NCBI GenBank assembly: GCA_014529385.2
Contig: CM043947.1
Location: 119,550,891 to 119,610,890, forward strand
Source: Adiantum capillus-veneris
Taxonomy: Eukaryota; Streptophyta; Polypodiopsida; Polypodiales; Pteridaceae
DNA: 60,000 nucleotides
Direction: 5' to 3'
Shown: one piece after another, positions 46,401-56,819 of the stretch
Layout of the letters: each line of letters starts with the position of its first letter
Numbering within the stretch: position 1 is the first letter of the stretch
Notes under the pieces: model-generated
Told to the model about the DNA's origin: nothing
The model's database searches: none
Seen by the model: only the letters and a program-made list of their open reading frames with translations
Position numbers and translations under genes: made by a program

Positions 46401-47734
46401 CTAGCAAGTGCGGATACAGACAAGAGATTCTTCTTGATCCCAGGTACATAAAGTGCATCAACAAGTGTGAAAGAACTGCCATTAGCAGCAGTAAGCACAA
46501 TCTTTCCAACTCCCTGAACTGGATAAGAGGCATTGTTGGCACAAGTGACTGAATTCCTATGAGGGACAGACTCGAGAGAGGTAAACAATTCACGACGTGA
46601 GGTAATGTGCTTTGTAGCACCACTGTCGAAATACCACACATGTGAATCTGTAGCAACTGACAAGCATGCATCATGGACAGCAGGATTGTAAGTGCACTCT
46701 GTGCTAAAAGCCCATTCTGCATCAATATCAGCATTACAGTCTCCTCTCACAGAAGACTCAACAATGGCTGCATTTGTAGTGGAACCAGCATTTGCAGTGG
46801 AACCACCCTCTTTCTTCTTAGCCTCTTTGGCCTTCAACTTAGGACACAACTTGATCAAGTGATCATTGGCTTTACAATAATGGCAGCACATCTTCTTTTT
46901 TCCCTTATCACCAGAATTGCCAGACGAAGTACTGTCAGCAGAAGCATTAGGAACATAATTTTTTCCACTCTCAGCAGAACCATAAGAAGTGGCTGCATTA
47001 CTGTTACCACCCTTTCTTTGAGAAGCAATAAAGGCCTGTTCAACTGCACGCTTCCTAGTCCTGTTTTTTCTAGAAAGTGACTCTTGCAACAGCAATGTGC
47101 ATAATGCATCAAAGTTGACAACTTCAGGATTTCCTTGGGTCATCAGCCTCCAAGTACTAGCAAAAGTCTGGTAGGAATCTGGTAAGGCATCAAGAACAGT
47201 CTGCACAAGGGAACTGTCTGAAATGACTTCACCTGCAGAAATAAGCTGCTCATTGATATCCTTGACACTAGCAAGGAAAGTGTCCATATCATCTTCCTCA
47301 TGCATAATCTTCGACTCCAGCTCTTTACGGAGCAAAGCAATTTTAGCCTCATTGCGGCTTGCAGAAAGACCTGCTAAAATATCCCAAGCCTGTTTTGCAG
47401 ATTTTGCTGAACGGATGTGAGGAACAATGGTGCGCTTCACAGACAACGCAATCAATGCATGGCCCTGCGCATCCTTAACATCCCAACGAGCTTGTTCTGC
47501 CGTAGGCAAAACAACTCTAACAGCTGCAATCCTTGCAGCAAGACCTGCAACATCCTCAACATCGCCTACATCCTCAGAACCAGGACGTACATCAATGCCC
47601 TGCACAATGTTCCAGACACCCTTTGACACAAGAACACGTTGCATCATATAAGCCCACATAGGGTAGTTGTCCCCATCCAACCTATCCTCAGTAGCAAACA
47701 TCTTGAACACATCTATGTTGTTTTTGTCAGCCAT
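43448..47734 (-). pseudogene. Copia B gag-pol, one stop and one frameshift
   Basis: The 1043-codon frame starts MADKNNIDVFKMF. It holds UBN2-type gag (residues 1-220), a knuckle CCHYCKANDHLIKLC (about 281) and protease FDSGATKH (about 367). GAG-pre-integrase LWHARFGHLNF (about 505) follows, then integrase with HSDVCGP (about 570), SDRGGEY (about 632) and QQNGVAERKN (about 670), and RT from WVYKLKRKPDG (about 962). A TAG interrupts EVYVT-stop-PRGF where copia proteins usually have Gln. After it the frame continues with ALYGLKQSPRAWYEK and the catalytic YVDDLLITG to 43934. There a one-base shift in a G run (YPKGG) separates RNase H (SDSDWAG, IYTDTQSAL, HVRER-like VRERL). Only two lesions in about 4.3 kb make it the best-preserved full pol in the window, but it should be inactive. 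Confidence 0.9.
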
Positions 47735-48082
47735 GGTAAATGTTGTACCTGATGTGAAAACTGCTCAAAAATAGGAGAAATGGAGCGGGAACAACCTGTG
47801 CTATATAGCACAAACCGTAGAAGACTATAAGGCACCTGTTATGCAAAAAACGGCACTGACAGAAATTCTGCACAAAATGACGAAATAGCCTGTGCAGTAC
47901 TGCCTGTAGTGGAAATAGAGGCCGAAATAAGCCTAAATCAAAATTCTGAGCAGACCATGCTCTTCGAGATCTCCCAAAATTTTTGTCAACCTGCGAACGC
48001 TCGCCAAAGCTCACTGAAATCAAAGAAAGTGAGCAAGTGTGTGCTGGAGCAGCTGGCTACTAAGCCCAGGAGGACGTGACCT

Positions 48083-48094
48083 GCTCTGATACCA
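48083..48094 (-). other. Primer-binding site of copia B
   Basis: GCTCTGATACCA on the plus strand, the complement of the initiator-Met priming site, lies two bases from the LTR edge at 48097. Confidence 0.9.
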
Positions 48095-48096
48095 AT

Positions 48097-48323
48097 TGTT
48101 GGAATTAGGGTTGCAGAGAAACACACACAGCTTGGAGAAGACGAAGGAAGCTCAAGGCACACAATAGAGAGTGTGTTACTTAGTGTGCAATGAAAAGATA
48201 GATAGCCCTATAGTGATGGGCATATATACAATGCACGGGGGAAAAAACCTCCTAAAGAGGGAAAAAATGCCCCGGTGGTCCTAGTGTGTTCACACACATC
48301 ACTACCACATGTATATGGTAACA
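48097..48323 (-). repeat. Copia B 5' LTR (227 bp)
   Basis: It begins TGTTGGAATTAGGG and ends GGTAACA on the plus strand. It aligns over its full length with the LTR at 9911-10138. On the element's strand a TATA-like TGTATATATGCCC occurs (about 48220-48232), a plausible promoter. The flank after it is AGACC; the matching target duplication cannot be checked because the other LTR is absent. Confidence 0.9.
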
Positions 48324-49090
48324 AGACCATAGTTGTTTCCATACGGCAAACGCATACAGGTATCGAAGTATGATTGGAGTATGGTTTAACACTTAAGCTT
48401 GAAACATACACGGCCATAAATTTACTGAAAACTTAGATACCTTATGCATGGTGAGCATTTATAATATCACAATTTTACAGAAGTTTTCACATTAAACATC
48501 AATTGTTGCATTGAGTAGGAGCAGAAGTAGGCTGGGCATGTGCATGAATAGGTGGTACAACTACCTATGTGCCAGACAGATAGCTACCATGTAAATACCA
48601 CCTTGGTATCTCTTTGCTAAATGAACGTTTTGATTGGGAGCTGGCTAACATAATGCTACCAACTTATTATGTTTTTTGTAGAATGCTGAATGCTACAATC
48701 TTGATGATCTCTGATGCACTTTCTCTATATTAAATGAGTGTTGCAGGTGGTAGCTACCACACTGATAGAGTATCAGTGATTCATGCTTCTTCATAGCACT
48801 ATGATTTACAATCCATACGAGTACGGTTCCAACTATGCACAAGACATGAATGCATGTGCAACTAGCCAATTGAAGTTCATTCAAAAATGCACTGTGCACA
48901 ACAATATCTGCTTGAATGCATACATGCTTGCATGCCTCTACAAAGGTTTTCAATTTAGCTTGAATGCATGCATGCATGCCTCTACACGGGTTTTCAATGA
49001 AAGCTTGAATGCATGCACAATAGATTATGGAGCTTGAATGCGTCTACAAACATCTAGCCTCTAACTTAGGTTTGCTTCAAAGAAAGCTTA
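48324..49090. other. Intergenic with short repeats, no gene seen
   Basis: Two to three tandem copies of a roughly 45-bp unit, TTGAATGCATGCATGC...CCTCTACA(A/C)(A/G)GGTTTTCAAT, lie at 48913-49020. The palindrome GGTGGTAGCTACCAC lies at about 48748. No coding frame is supported. Confidence 0.5.
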
Positions 49091-49097
49091 AGAGAGC

Positions 49098-49412
49098 TTA
49101 CATGGACCTTGGAAACAAGTTACAACAATAAATTGTGCAGAGACGGCCAGCAACACTAAGATGCAGTAGTACCTCATTGTTGGGGGTTACAACATTTTCC
49201 ATTTTTGAATGTTTCTTTGCTGTAGGAGTGCAGGGATTTGGTGAAGGAGTCAAGACCTTCTTCTTCCTCTTTCCAGCAGGGGAGTCCGAGGGTGGATCAG
49301 GCAAGGGAGATGAATGACGGGCCCTCTTCCGCCTCCCAGTAATTGTGGATGATTTTGCTTCAGTTGCAGGAGCTGCTTGGCCATCTGAGTTGCCCCCCCC
49401 CGCAACCGTCAA
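49098..49412 (-). other. Basic, Ser/Pro-rich ORF, possible exon
   Basis: A 104-codon frame reads TGRRKRARHSSPLPDPPSD, SPAGKRKKKVLTPSPNP and AKKHSKMENVV, with two nuclear-localisation-like basic clusters. GTACTA occurs in the minus strand after PNNE and could be a splice donor. The sequence is GC-richer than its surroundings. There is no recognised domain. It may be part of the hAT-like element to its right or an exon of a host gene. Confidence 0.25.
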
Positions 49413-49961
49413 CGAGCAGGAGGCTTCATGATTGTGGAGTAAGGTGGCCCCCTTGCACTACTTTCACACACACAGTTGAAACTGAAAAGATAAATTTTAA
49501 AGTTTTTAAATCCAGCTCGTTGCTCAAGCCTTTTGATGAACAATTTTCAAATAAAACCTTATAAAAGATTCTCAATGTTTACTCACCTAGCTACCAACTA
49601 GCCGAGCCCCTTGCTACCACCCCCAAAAATGGGTAGCTAGTGTACCACCTATTCATGCATCCACCCCTTATTCGTTTGATGCAAAACAGTAGTCGATGCG
49701 CAATCTGTCCACAAGATATTCCACAAGGAATATATATTATGTTTGGCATGGAAAACGAATATAGATTCAAGCAAGCATGCCCAAATACCCCTAGCACAAT
49801 TAGAAATCTATTTGATGAGCAAGATGTTGCTTTAGGGCAACACATTTGAGATCGACAAACTATGTACTATCGCAAATATGAAGAATTTTAATTACTCAAA
49901 ACACATTTGGATACAAGGTCTTTTATAATGGTTTTTGACATTTACTCATTCTACTCTCAAG

Positions 49962-52169
49962 CTATATTGAATCAGTTGAGTTGTTATCTGGTTCTAAGTC
50001 TGAGTGTTGTGGTTCTCCTTGTAATTCAACCTCCACATCTATTATCAAATTCTCTTCTATTTCGTCTACAGTGCATTGAGATACACCAACATTGAACTCT
50101 TCTTCATCTTTGTTTTGACAATCATACAACCAGGTTGGCATTTCCCCCTCATAGACAGCACTTTCGATGTGATTCAGTATCTTTTCATTGCAATACATAT
50201 ACACTAATTTTTTTGCTCTATCTGCTAATAGTCTGTTGCAAATAGTGTTGTGAACATACTTGTACATACTCTAGTTTCTCTTTGAACTTGAATTTGCTGC
50301 ACATTGTGCAAGTACTTTCATTGCAAGGGGATGTAAGGGAGAGTAATGCTCTCCACCATTCATCATCCACCACTTCCATGCAGGTTGCTCTTTTGTCATT
50401 ACCTATACAAGATCATTCGCAAAAGGACCTTCTTTTAATCTAAATGCACTCATTTCTTTGATGCAATCAATTCGGTCCTGAATGTTGGTGTAGAACGTGT
50501 TGACCACGTGATAGAAATTTCCTACCACCTCTATATTGGACATCAAATCTAAACTCCAATACTCTGGATCGAGCATGTAAGCCACGCTATGGAGTGGACT
50601 ATGAGCGCTCTTCCACCTTGCATGAAAATACTTAGCTAAAAATTTTTGTTGTTTTCCAGAGAATGGGAATCACCACTCCTTCTCTACTACAAACTCTTTC
50701 AGCTCTTCATGATTTTCAGGACTCTGTTGGACTGACCACCATGTCATCCACACTTTTCCCAAGTTTGGCGCCCTTTGATCAAGATTGCGGATCACGAACA
50801 CAACGGGAATCATTACATGGTATGCATCCATTACACTCCTCCACCAAGAAACCTTGTTTACATGGCCAAGTAGACATGTAATTTTATCTTTCACTTTGTC
50901 TTTCTGCTCAAGCTGCCATTCATCAAAGGCCACACAATTGAATGTGTCAATCACAAAACATCTATTACGAAGAACTGATTCCAAGGTATAAAAGTGTGTG
51001 CAAAACCGAGTTTCAGCAATAAGTTTTTGCATCACTGACATGTGCATCCTATACAAATCGAGCACTCTTTGTCGTTTCAAGATAAAGCTCACAACCTGAC
51101 GTGTTGTATCAATTATTTTGGTGAACCATGTGGTTTCTTCGCTAGTGTACCAATCTTTCAGCACCAAGTTCAAATTGTGCGTATTACAACCATTGGCAAA
51201 AATGTGTGGAAAGCACTTCTTTATTAATTTACTGACATTTTCACAATTCTTTGTGTTGTCCATGACTACTTGAACGACATGTTCAACACCAATTTCTTTA
51301 ATTACATTAATCAAGACCTCAGAAATATATTTGCCACTTTTAATTGCACCAGAACTATCAATCACCTTTATAAATGTTTCTCCCCTTGGACAAACCAGCA
51401 TTACATTGATCAGTGGTCTTCTCTGAACATTTGACCAGCCATCACTCACAATCGTACATCGTGAAAGTGAAATATTCCCAAGTATTATTTTGCCAACACG
51501 CTCTTTGACTTTGATGTAACATTTGTCCAAGAAAACATTCCTTATCGTGTGATAAGAAGGAGCTGAAAATCCTGGACCAAACTCACCAATTTTCTTCCAA
51601 GCAGCCTTCCAATGATTGTTGTCTACCATGACCAAAGCACTTCCAGTAAAGAATATTTCTTTGGCGAGTGCTATTTGTGCTTCTTCTAGAGACTGCACTC
51701 GAAAGCTTTGATGTAATGATTTTTGATGCATTTGACAAATTCCACCTTCATTGTGACTTTTAAAAGGAACAATGCTTGGAATTTCCTCTCCTTGTGCAGG
51801 TTGTTCTCCAAGGTTAGTTGGCATCACTACAAGATCTGCGGAGTTAATATTTGGCTCTGGAAACTCTTGACTAGAAGACACAGAGCTATATATCTATTGT
51901 CTCTTGCCACCCTTTTTGGTGAGGTCTTCTCTAAAACGCTTTGCAATTGCAGGTACCTGAGAATGTTCACATTTCTTACAACTGTTTTTAGCGCTACCCA
52001 GAAAATGATCCCTAATACGTGGTGCACCACCTAATTTTGTTGTGTGACAAAATTTACATTGCCACTCCATATATCAGCCACATATGTTGTGAGCATAATC
52101 CCACTCTTTGCCAGGAGCTTTTTTATTCTTTGGCTTCTTCGTACCACTTGTGCCCACATTTTGCTCCAT
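49962..52169 (-). pseudogene. hAT-type transposase (BED finger, DUF659), lightly decayed
   Basis: The start at 52169 (MEQNVGTSGTKKPKNKK) is followed by a BED-type zinc finger (WQCKFCHTTKLGG, RIRDHFLG, CKKC). Two stops lie before the main frame (51881-50670). That frame carries the DUF659 domain: PSYHTIRNVFLD, SDGWSNVQRRPLINVML, GVEHVVQVVMDN and CNTHNLNLVL, as in plant hAT-like transposases. After further stops and shifts, the C-terminal part continues with MAYMLDPEYW (about 50580), KWWMMNGG and PLAMKVLAQ (about 50290-50370), and ICNRLLADRAKKLVYMY (about 50180-50240), the usual dimerisation region. A transposase would excise and reinsert DNA in the nucleus. I did not find terminal inverted repeats or 8-bp duplications. 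With roughly four to six lesions in 2.2 kb it appears inactive. Confidence 0.8.
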
Positions 52170-53150
52170 TGCTTTTAAATTAAAACTGAAGAGAAAAGAA
52201 TAAGATGTTCAATTTTTAAAACATTTTTCTTATTTTTAATATATATTATAATTTAAAAACCATTCAATATGAAAGTAACCATGATGCACAATATGAGATT
52301 TTCAACGCACGCTAGTCAATCCACATATCGATCACCTATATTGTGAGAAACCATATACATTGCAATGTAGTCTATGCATGGCATAATAACTATAACAATG
52401 CTATGAATCTCTCTATGCAATTATTATTATAATAATTATTTATATGTCCACTTTGATTTGCAAACAATAAGACAAATCTAATTTCATTTGCTACAAAAAA
52501 ACAAACGAAAGCAATAAAATATTTGATTGGTCATTTCATACACTAATAATCTATTGTAATACATAATGCACTCTCTGTATAAACCAATGCATGAACTAAT
52601 GCAAATAAATCTTCAATATAATAACTCAATTGAGGACTACTTGTACCCAGTGAAGGATTGTAGCCCACCCATGCAACCAATTCAATATATAAAAGCTATT
52701 TTAACCCAATCAAGGATTATAACTCTTATATTGTAAATCAACTCAAATGCAAGACTTCAAGGATCTTTATATGCCCGGTACATTAGTAGAGGACATGCGA
52801 CCCTTGACTATCGACTCGTCATTTACATATGCTCATCTTCTAAAACCAATTACAACCCTCATTTGGACCAATGGCTTCTTCACAATGAGCATGATTCTCC
52901 AAGTTTTCAGTTGTTTAGGTTTCGTACCTTTATGTCGATAAGAGAATTAATTTTTTTTGGAAGTGGTCACCAAATTAAGAATCACGTTCGGCCCAAAAAA
53001 AGGACCTGTGACTCTGTAACCTTAGGTCAATTCACAAGGAGATGACTATACCCGGCACTTGGATACACTCCCCAAGGATTTTCCTAGCTAAAAAACCGGG
53101 GTTAGCACACTATTTACTATATATAGTTGCACACTATTTACTATATATAG
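52170..53150. other. AT-rich intergenic, no gene seen
   Basis: No supported gene. At 53105-53150 a 26-bp unit (GCACACTATTTACTATATATAGTT) is repeated in tandem. This sequence may contain the unidentified end of the hAT-like element. Confidence 0.45.
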
Positions 53151-53410
53151 TTACTCCCGCCAGGCTTTTTCATTTTCCTGGAAGGCCCGTTGGGCTAGTG
53201 CATATACCCGGTGGGCCACCGAGGAAGTGAAAAGGCCCAGTGGGCCTTGTAGGGAAAATGAAAAATCCCGGAGAGCTAACCGGCTGTATAGGTTTTTGCA
53301 GGTCAAAATCAAAGTCACATTAACAATTAATGTGATCACGTGATTTTTTTGTGTAAATACTAGAGTTATTTACGTAATCACCCAATCGTGATTACGTTAA
53401 TGAAATCTCT
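53150..53410 (+). repeat. GGGCCC hairpin repeat, diverged copy 3
   Basis: It contains GCTTTTTCATTTTCC with GGCCCGTTGGG, ACCCGGTGGGCCACC, GTGAAAAGGCCCAGTGGGCC and GGAAAATGAAAAATCCCGG, then TTTTTGCAGGTCAAAATC and GTGATCACGTGA. The order and motifs match copies 1 and 2, although identity is lower. It is followed by a pyrimidine segment at 53420-53465 that is also found beside copy 2. Confidence 0.5.
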
Positions 53411-53718
53411 GCTTCTTTCCTCCCATGTTCCTCCCTCTCCCTTTCCCCACTCTCTTTTCATCCTTTGCTTCCTCACGTAACAACTGCCATGGTGCTCACG
53501 GACATCACAACTCGTATGCCTCCACCACTATGTACTCCGCACAACAAAAGCGTACATATTTGCTTGTCGGTGGCGTTTGCACCAAAGTTTGCACGTGAGG
53601 GTGAGCAAAGGTCATCCCAGGAATGTCGTACCATCGGTGAGACAAATGTTGATAGTTCTTCAATATATTGGGAGGGGAGAAGTAGGCTTGTTAAACTATT
53701 GCAATTGGTTGTGTATGG

Positions 53719-53919
53719 GTGCAGGTGCATCTTTGCATTTTTCGGATGCACAAATGTCAAGCTCTTCAGCTCAAAAGAGTGGCATTACAAGACAGTATTG
53801 CCTCTTCGAAGAGGGAGTTTGAAACTCTCCAACAACAATTGCAAGAAAAGGATGTGTACATTATGAAACTTGCCAATACCATCACATATTTGAAAGAAAC
53901 ACCCCTTGGTGCAAGGTAA
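53719..53919 (+). other. Possible coiled-coil exon
   Basis: The frame reads LQLKRVALQDSIASSKREFE and TLQQQLQEKDVYIMKLANTI with heptad-like hydrophobic spacing, so it would form a coiled coil. It is preceded by TGGGTGCAG, which could be a splice acceptor. GTAACA follows GCAAG and could be a donor (53918). No neighbouring exon is recognised. It could derive from a transposon protein. Confidence 0.25.
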
Positions 53920-56030
53920 CAATATAATTCTTACTTCTGGTTGTGTTCTTCTTATCACAGACTTTGAAGTCTAAGGTGTGGCCTCTACTTGTTTTGTAGT
54001 GCTTAGCACAAAGGTTTCTTTTGTACACAAATAGTGAAATGTTGCAGGTAGAGAGGTCAAGTGTGGGCCACTTTTTCTCTAAAACAGTCTTCTTTCTTAC
54101 ATCTTGCACGTAGGTGCTTCAACTCCATGCTTATTAGAGGTGAGTAATCCCATCCTAATGTATATTTTGGGATTATTGAATAAAAATACGAGCAAATTTG
54201 TACATCATTTACTTAACAAGTGTCTTTATTATACAGCTTGCAAATGTTGAATTCATACATGTTTTTGTTTGAAGAACATGTCTCTAACGCGTCATGATAC
54301 AAGGTGACCTCTTACTATGCTAATTGAGTGGTGTTGTTTGCAAGAATGGCCCAAGGAACTGGCATAACACGAAGCTTTTACGATGGCACAAAGCTCTCCT
54401 CAAGCAATGTGGTTCCCACTACACCAAAAATCAATATGCTAACATGGAGAGATCCTTAGTAGGACTATGCAACATCTTTTCATCAGCAACACACCCTCTC
54501 CTAACATAAGGGCACCCCCACCAAAGATATTTTTATGTGATAGGTCACCCCATGAGCATACCATGTCATGGAATGGATGTAAGAACTATGACTACACTAC
54601 CCATTGGAAGTTGTTCATGAATGTATGTTTATCAAAGTTAATGAGAAGAAATTTGGACGTTTTTATTTGTTGATGTGTAAGAGCACTCTAGGTCTATCAT
54701 ATTTTAGATTGTTTGATAAGTTAAATAAGATTTGTAGTCATCTAAAGTGTAAATTTGTTTTTGTTTGGTAAGATTGTACATGAGAAGACATGATAAAGTA
54801 CAAGATATCTTGACGCAAAAACCTCGGCAAGATTCCTACCATGCACTTATGACACCATACCTCTCCTTGAACCCTTTGATTTCTATCGTAGTGGGAAGTC
54901 CAAAGCCTATTTTCAAATTTTTAGCAATAACGTTTTTTTGAAGAAAATTTTGGTTATTTAAAAGTTTGTACACAGTCTAGGAGTTTATTCTGATTGTTTT
55001 CCTTCAGTTTCAAATTTGACGGAGGGCACTCCTTGGAAGCCACTTTTGAAGGTGTTAGGGTGAGATTTTGGGAAAGTTTTGTATGTAGAAAATATAGTCT
55101 TTAACACTAGTCCTGTAAAAAATCAGCCACTTTTGTGGCTTTTTGAGACTTTTGTGAAAATTTTCTCAACACTACGTTAGTTATCTAAATAGAAAATGGT
55201 TTCAGGGAATCACAACCAATGCTCAATATGAGTTGATAAAAAATAGTACATAGCTAAATGAAGTTCTGAAGGTGTCTTTCCATTGCCATCTTCTACAACT
55301 AATTTGTATGGATGGACAATTTGTTTCTATTTTATTTTAAAAGTAAATCAAATCATTGTTAAGCAGGCCCAAACTTCTTTGAAAAATCCCTCAATAGGTA
55401 TGTGATAGATGTACCAAGCGTTTTCCATATACAAAGACTGCGGACATATTTTACTTCTCCAAGTTAAGTGTTGAAGTGCAGTTTTACGTAAAATTTATTA
55501 ATTTTAGAAAACTATTTTTTTTATTTTTGAGCTTTTCATGTAAATTGTGTATTTAGAAACCTTTTCATATCTTGCACCCATAATCAAGAAGTTTCATTAA
55601 AATTTTGATGTCATATACAAAAGTTATGTTTCATTTACTAGAATCCTGATGTGAGTCATTTTTGTGGCTTCAACCACTTTTGTGGCTCATTACAAACTAG
55701 TGTTAACACAATAAAAAACATTGGTTTTTTTAGTATTTTCAGATTCCATGGTTTTAATGCTTGTTGGAGCTCGTAGATTAAGGAAAAAGTAATAAATGTC
55801 TGTTTTACATCATTTTTTAAGAAATTGCCAACTTGCAGGTTATTTTTTAGAGAATCCGAGCAAGATATGCTTTTTTTGCATCACACAATGGTCGAAGAGC
55901 GCAACAAGATGAACAAAATTATGTGAGACAAGCCCAGACAGATCCGAAGCTATTGAAAGCAGCCTAAAAGTTCAACATTTCAAAAATAAAATAAAAAAAA
56001 CCTTGTATCATCCCCATACGCAATAATTTT
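53920..56030. other. Intergenic, no gene seen
   Basis: AT-rich sequence without a supported gene. AGCCACTTTTGTGGCT, a palindrome, occurs at about 55123 and related forms recur at about 55650-55690. Short frames at 54324-54673 have no recognisable content. Confidence 0.45.
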
Positions 56031-56041
56031 GCTTTTTTTTT

Positions 56042-56175
56042 CATTGTAAAGACCCGTAGGGCCCTTAGCAAGACTCGCCACAAGCCCACGCAAAAAGCCC
56101 ATCCAAAAGTCCCGAATGAGCATTTTGCGCGCCCTTGTGGCCAGTCTTGCTGAGGGCCCTGAGGGCTTTTACATG
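56042..56175. repeat. Palindromic element, unit 1
   Basis: The left arm (56042-56108, TGTAAAGACCCGTAGGGCCC onward) pairs with the right arm (56116-56175, ending GGGCCCTGAGGGCTTTTACA), arms of about 60 bp with mismatches. About 75 bp later a poly-C tract begins. It shares sequence with units 2 and 3. Confidence 0.65.
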
Positions 56176-56249
56176 GAAAAAAATTGCAAAAATATTGTAT
56201 ATGAGGATGGTATAAAAATGCTACGTTGGATGTATAGAGAGCAAGGGCT

Positions 56250-56250
<1 letters not shown>

Positions 56251-56282
<32 letters not shown>
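56251..56282. repeat. Poly-C tract 1
   Basis: A run of 32 C. Runs of this length are hard to sequence, so the exact length is uncertain. Confidence 0.85.
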
Positions 56283-56285
<3 letters not shown>

Positions 56286-56295
56286 CATTGTGCTA

Positions 56296-56365
56296 TGGCC
56301 TGGATGCCCATTCTCATGTCCTTGTGGCCTTTCTTGTTGAGGGTCCTTGGGGCCTTAAAATGGAA
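56296..56365. repeat. Palindromic element, half unit 2
   Basis: This matches only the right arm of units 1 and 3 (GGATGCCCATTCTCATGTCC, CTTGTGGCC, TTGAGGGTCCTTGGGGCC). The left arm is missing, and poly-C tract 1 lies in its place. It is followed after about 65 bp by poly-C tract 2. Confidence 0.55.
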
Positions 56366-56427
56366 AATACAATATTTTTTTATCCATGGCCATGAGATAG
56401 AAGTGTGCAGTTTGATGTATTCATAGC

Positions 56428-56429
<2 letters not shown>

Positions 56430-56489
<60 letters not shown>
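56430..56489. repeat. Poly-C tract 2
   Basis: A run of 60 C. It gives rise to a spurious polyproline frame at 56405-56599. Confidence 0.85.
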
Positions 56490-56490
<1 letters not shown>

Positions 56491-56590
56491 CGCCCCCACC
56501 CCCTCAATGACAAATACCTTGTATCATGCTCATCAAGCATTTTTTGCTTCCGGCCTTGTGTCCACTACCCCTGTTCTTGGTGTGTGTTTG

Positions 56591-56724
56591 TCATTATAAG
56601 GCGCTAGGGACCCTCAAAAAGAGGGGCCACAAGGGCACGCAAAATGGCCATCCACGGACCCTGGATGGCCATTCTACGTGCCCTTGTGGCCCCTCTTTTT
56701 TAGGGTCCCTGGGCCTTATAATGG
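56591..56724. repeat. Palindromic element, unit 3 (near-perfect hairpin)
   Basis: Left arm 56592-56654 and right arm 56661-56724 are reverse complements over about 63 bp with only about five differences and a 6-bp loop. The core includes GAGGGGCCACAAGGGCACG and its inverse. It is followed by CCATGAGATAGAGGTCTAGTGTTTGATGT and then poly-C tract 3, as in unit 2. Confidence 0.8.
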
Positions 56725-56790
56725 CAAATAGGTTTTTTTCTTAATGCAAGTCCATGAGATAGAGGTCTAGTGTTTGATGTAACTAGAGCA

Positions 56791-56815
56791 CCCCCCCCCC
56801 CCCCCCCCCCCCCCC
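56791..56815. repeat. Poly-C tract 3
   Basis: A run of 25 C, at the same relative place after a palindromic unit as tracts 1 and 2. Confidence 0.85.
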
Positions 56816-56819
56816 TCTT

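Larger units (their letters stand above)
43437..48323 (-). mobile_element. Copia element B, nearly complete, lacking a 3' LTR
   Basis: The order on the minus strand is 5' LTR (48097-48323), primer-binding site (48083-48094), gag-pol (47734-43448) and then a short untranslated stretch ending GGCACTTCCC at 43437. No LTR follows; the next sequence is unrelated. Gag-pol carries all domains with one nonsense codon and one frameshift. The element lies in the same orientation as element A and shares its LTR. Confidence 0.9.

Noticed and set aside
53465-53866. A 133-codon frame
   Set aside because: It has no recognisable motif and conflicts with the better coiled-coil frame; it is likely chance.
56405-56599. 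Polyproline frame
   Set aside because: Produced entirely by the poly-C tract.
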